Assembly (NCBI GenBank): GCA_017467805.1
Contig: JAFUKJ010000041.1
Span: 46,968 to 110,967, forward strand
Reading direction: 5' to 3'
DNA length: 64,000 nucleotides
DNA from: Lachnospiraceae bacterium
GTDB lineage: Bacteria; Bacillota; Clostridia; Lachnospirales; Lachnospiraceae
Within the stretch, counting starts at the first letter, position 1. Each line of letters opens with the position of its first letter. The notes beneath the pieces are model-generated. The model saw only the letters and a list, made by a program, of their open reading frames with translations, made no database searches and had not been told where the DNA came from. The position numbers and the translations under genes were made by a program. Positions 63,150-64,000 of the stretch are shown here, one piece after another.

Positions 63150-64000
63150 CTATTCACTATCCGTATCCTCTTCATAGTTTCCAAGAACATAAAAAAGCAT
63201 AATCGCTGTCAGTACAATAACAATCAATACAATACCGACAAATGCCTGCTGCACCATATCTATCAAATCCTGATAATCCTGATGGTCTCCTGCCAGCAAA
63301 TCAGCCGTTGTATATTCAATTGTAGAAAGCATTGCCTCAAAATTTGCTTCATGCAAATCGCCATTCTCGTAATATCCATATCTAAATGCATATAGAATTC
63401 CATTCTTTATAGTCACAACACTTCTAACCAGATAATCGCCTTGAGAACTGTCAGTCTCTATCCTTGTCAGCTCATCACTGGTATAATATGTAATCCCACC
63501 ATATTCTTTTGAATACACAGCATCGTAATTATCAAAAAAGTTTCCCAAATACTTCGATAACCATTCTCTGGCATCAGCAACCTCTTCGGTTTCCATACAG
63601 CGCGTATCTATATCCACACGGGTAGTTGTCAGCTGCTGCATCCTTCCCATATTCCCCCATATATCCTGGCAAATAAATTGTATGCTTTCTCCCAAGCCAT
63701 TGGTATGTACAAACTGTATCTGAATATATTCTTCTGACGCCTCCATCTCTAACTCCTGCCATCCTGGAGGTATCGAAAACTCTATTCCCGCTTCATCATT
63801 TTCATAGTATGCGCCCTGGTAGCTGTCCTCATATCGAATGCTCTCGACTACCTTAGTAAATACAGCCTCCATATCCGCAGTTATCTCACCACTATAGCTT
63901 CGTAAGGTTATATGATAACAGTCTCCATCGTTAATCGTGTAATACTGCTGACTAACTACAGTCTGCTCACCATAGCTCTGCTCCATATCAAAAATAATAT
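63150..64000 (-). CDS. Membrane-anchored protein of unknown function, N-terminus outside the window
   Basis: The frame is open to the window edge; the ATG at 63986 is internal, as codons IIFD precede it without a stop. About 280 residues are visible. Two successive similar domains end in SIRYED and STIEYTT (about residues 1-90 and 95-235), followed by one membrane helix (about 248-270) and a short acidic tail. The domains recall small adhesin or PsbP-like folds, but I do not recognise the family. Confidence 0.7.
   Translation of the reverse strand, partial: IIFDMEQSYGEQTVVSQQYYTINDGDCYHITLRSYSGEITADMEAVFTKVVESIRYEDSYQGAYYENDEAGIEFSIPPGWQELEMEASEEYIQIQFVHTNGLGESIQFICQDIWGNMGRMQQLTTTRVDIDTRCMETEEVADAREWLSKYLGNFFDNYDAVYSKEYGGITYYTSDELTRIETDSSQGDYLVRSVVTIKNGILYAFRYGYYENGDLHEANFEAMLSTIEYTTADLLAGDHQDYQDLIDMVQQAFVGIVLIVIVLTAIMLFYVLGNYEEDTDSE

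Overview
The window is a gene-dense, AT-leaning stretch of a Gram-positive chromosome. It most resembles a plant-polysaccharide-degrading gut or rumen member of the Lachnospiraceae (Clostridia). That inference rests on the YicC-RemA-RpoZ-RimO-PgsA core block, two chemotaxis receptors, Spo0A-type and BlaI/BlaR1-type regulators, strong AGGAGG ribosome-binding sites, and a cluster of pectin (rhamnogalacturonan) enzymes. The genus cannot be fixed from the sequence alone. Most genes lie on the minus strand.

Layout, left to right. 1-3.1 kb: two divergent methyl-accepting chemotaxis proteins, the first cut by the window edge. 3.1-5.9 kb: a TrpXYZ-like ABC transporter whose permease carries an in-frame stop. 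6-8.1 kb: a secreted modular PL9-type pectate lyase. 8.4-11.8 kb: the yicC-remA-rpoZ-rimO-pgsA operon, lacking the gmk gene usually found there. 11.9-16.4 kb: an LtaS-like and a YfhO-like envelope protein. 16.4-22.3 kb: rqcH, glgA, a shortened Spo0A and a membrane diguanylate cyclase. 22.4-22.7 kb: tRNA-Val and tRNA-Met. 22.7-26.9 kb: lrgAB and a zinc-type operon, zur-znuA-znuC-znuB, with two Fur-family operators around its promoter. 26.9-33 kb: a BlaR1/BlaI pair and two GH5 glucanase paralogs, one secreted and one apparently cytoplasmic. 33.2-43.4 kb: an AraC regulator, argS, a tandem palindrome array, a truncated deaminase, queH, small unknown genes, purL and tetR. 43.5-44.5 kb: a VanZ-like gene and a candidate small RNA.

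44.5-58.2 kb looks like one rhamnogalacturonan-I utilisation locus. An oligosaccharide ABC importer (binding protein plus two LplB/LplC-type permeases) lies opposite an AraC regulator. It is followed by GH105 unsaturated rhamnogalacturonyl hydrolase, a CE12-like acetylesterase, a GH112 phosphorylase, an esterase and L-rhamnose mutarotase. The expected flow is: import oligosaccharides, deacetylate them, remove the unsaturated uronyl residue, phosphorolyse galactosyl-rhamnose and feed rhamnose to catabolism. 58.2-64 kb: a DUF3048 protein, recQ, a lone receiver domain, a GT2-GtrA glycosyltransferase and an incomplete membrane-anchored protein.

The least explained structures are the ~53-bp-period palindrome array between argS and the deaminase (36.0-36.3 kb), the all-hairpin candidate RNA at 44.2-44.3 kb, the long hairpin with an SD-like loop upstream of blaI, and the receiver-collapsed Spo0A.
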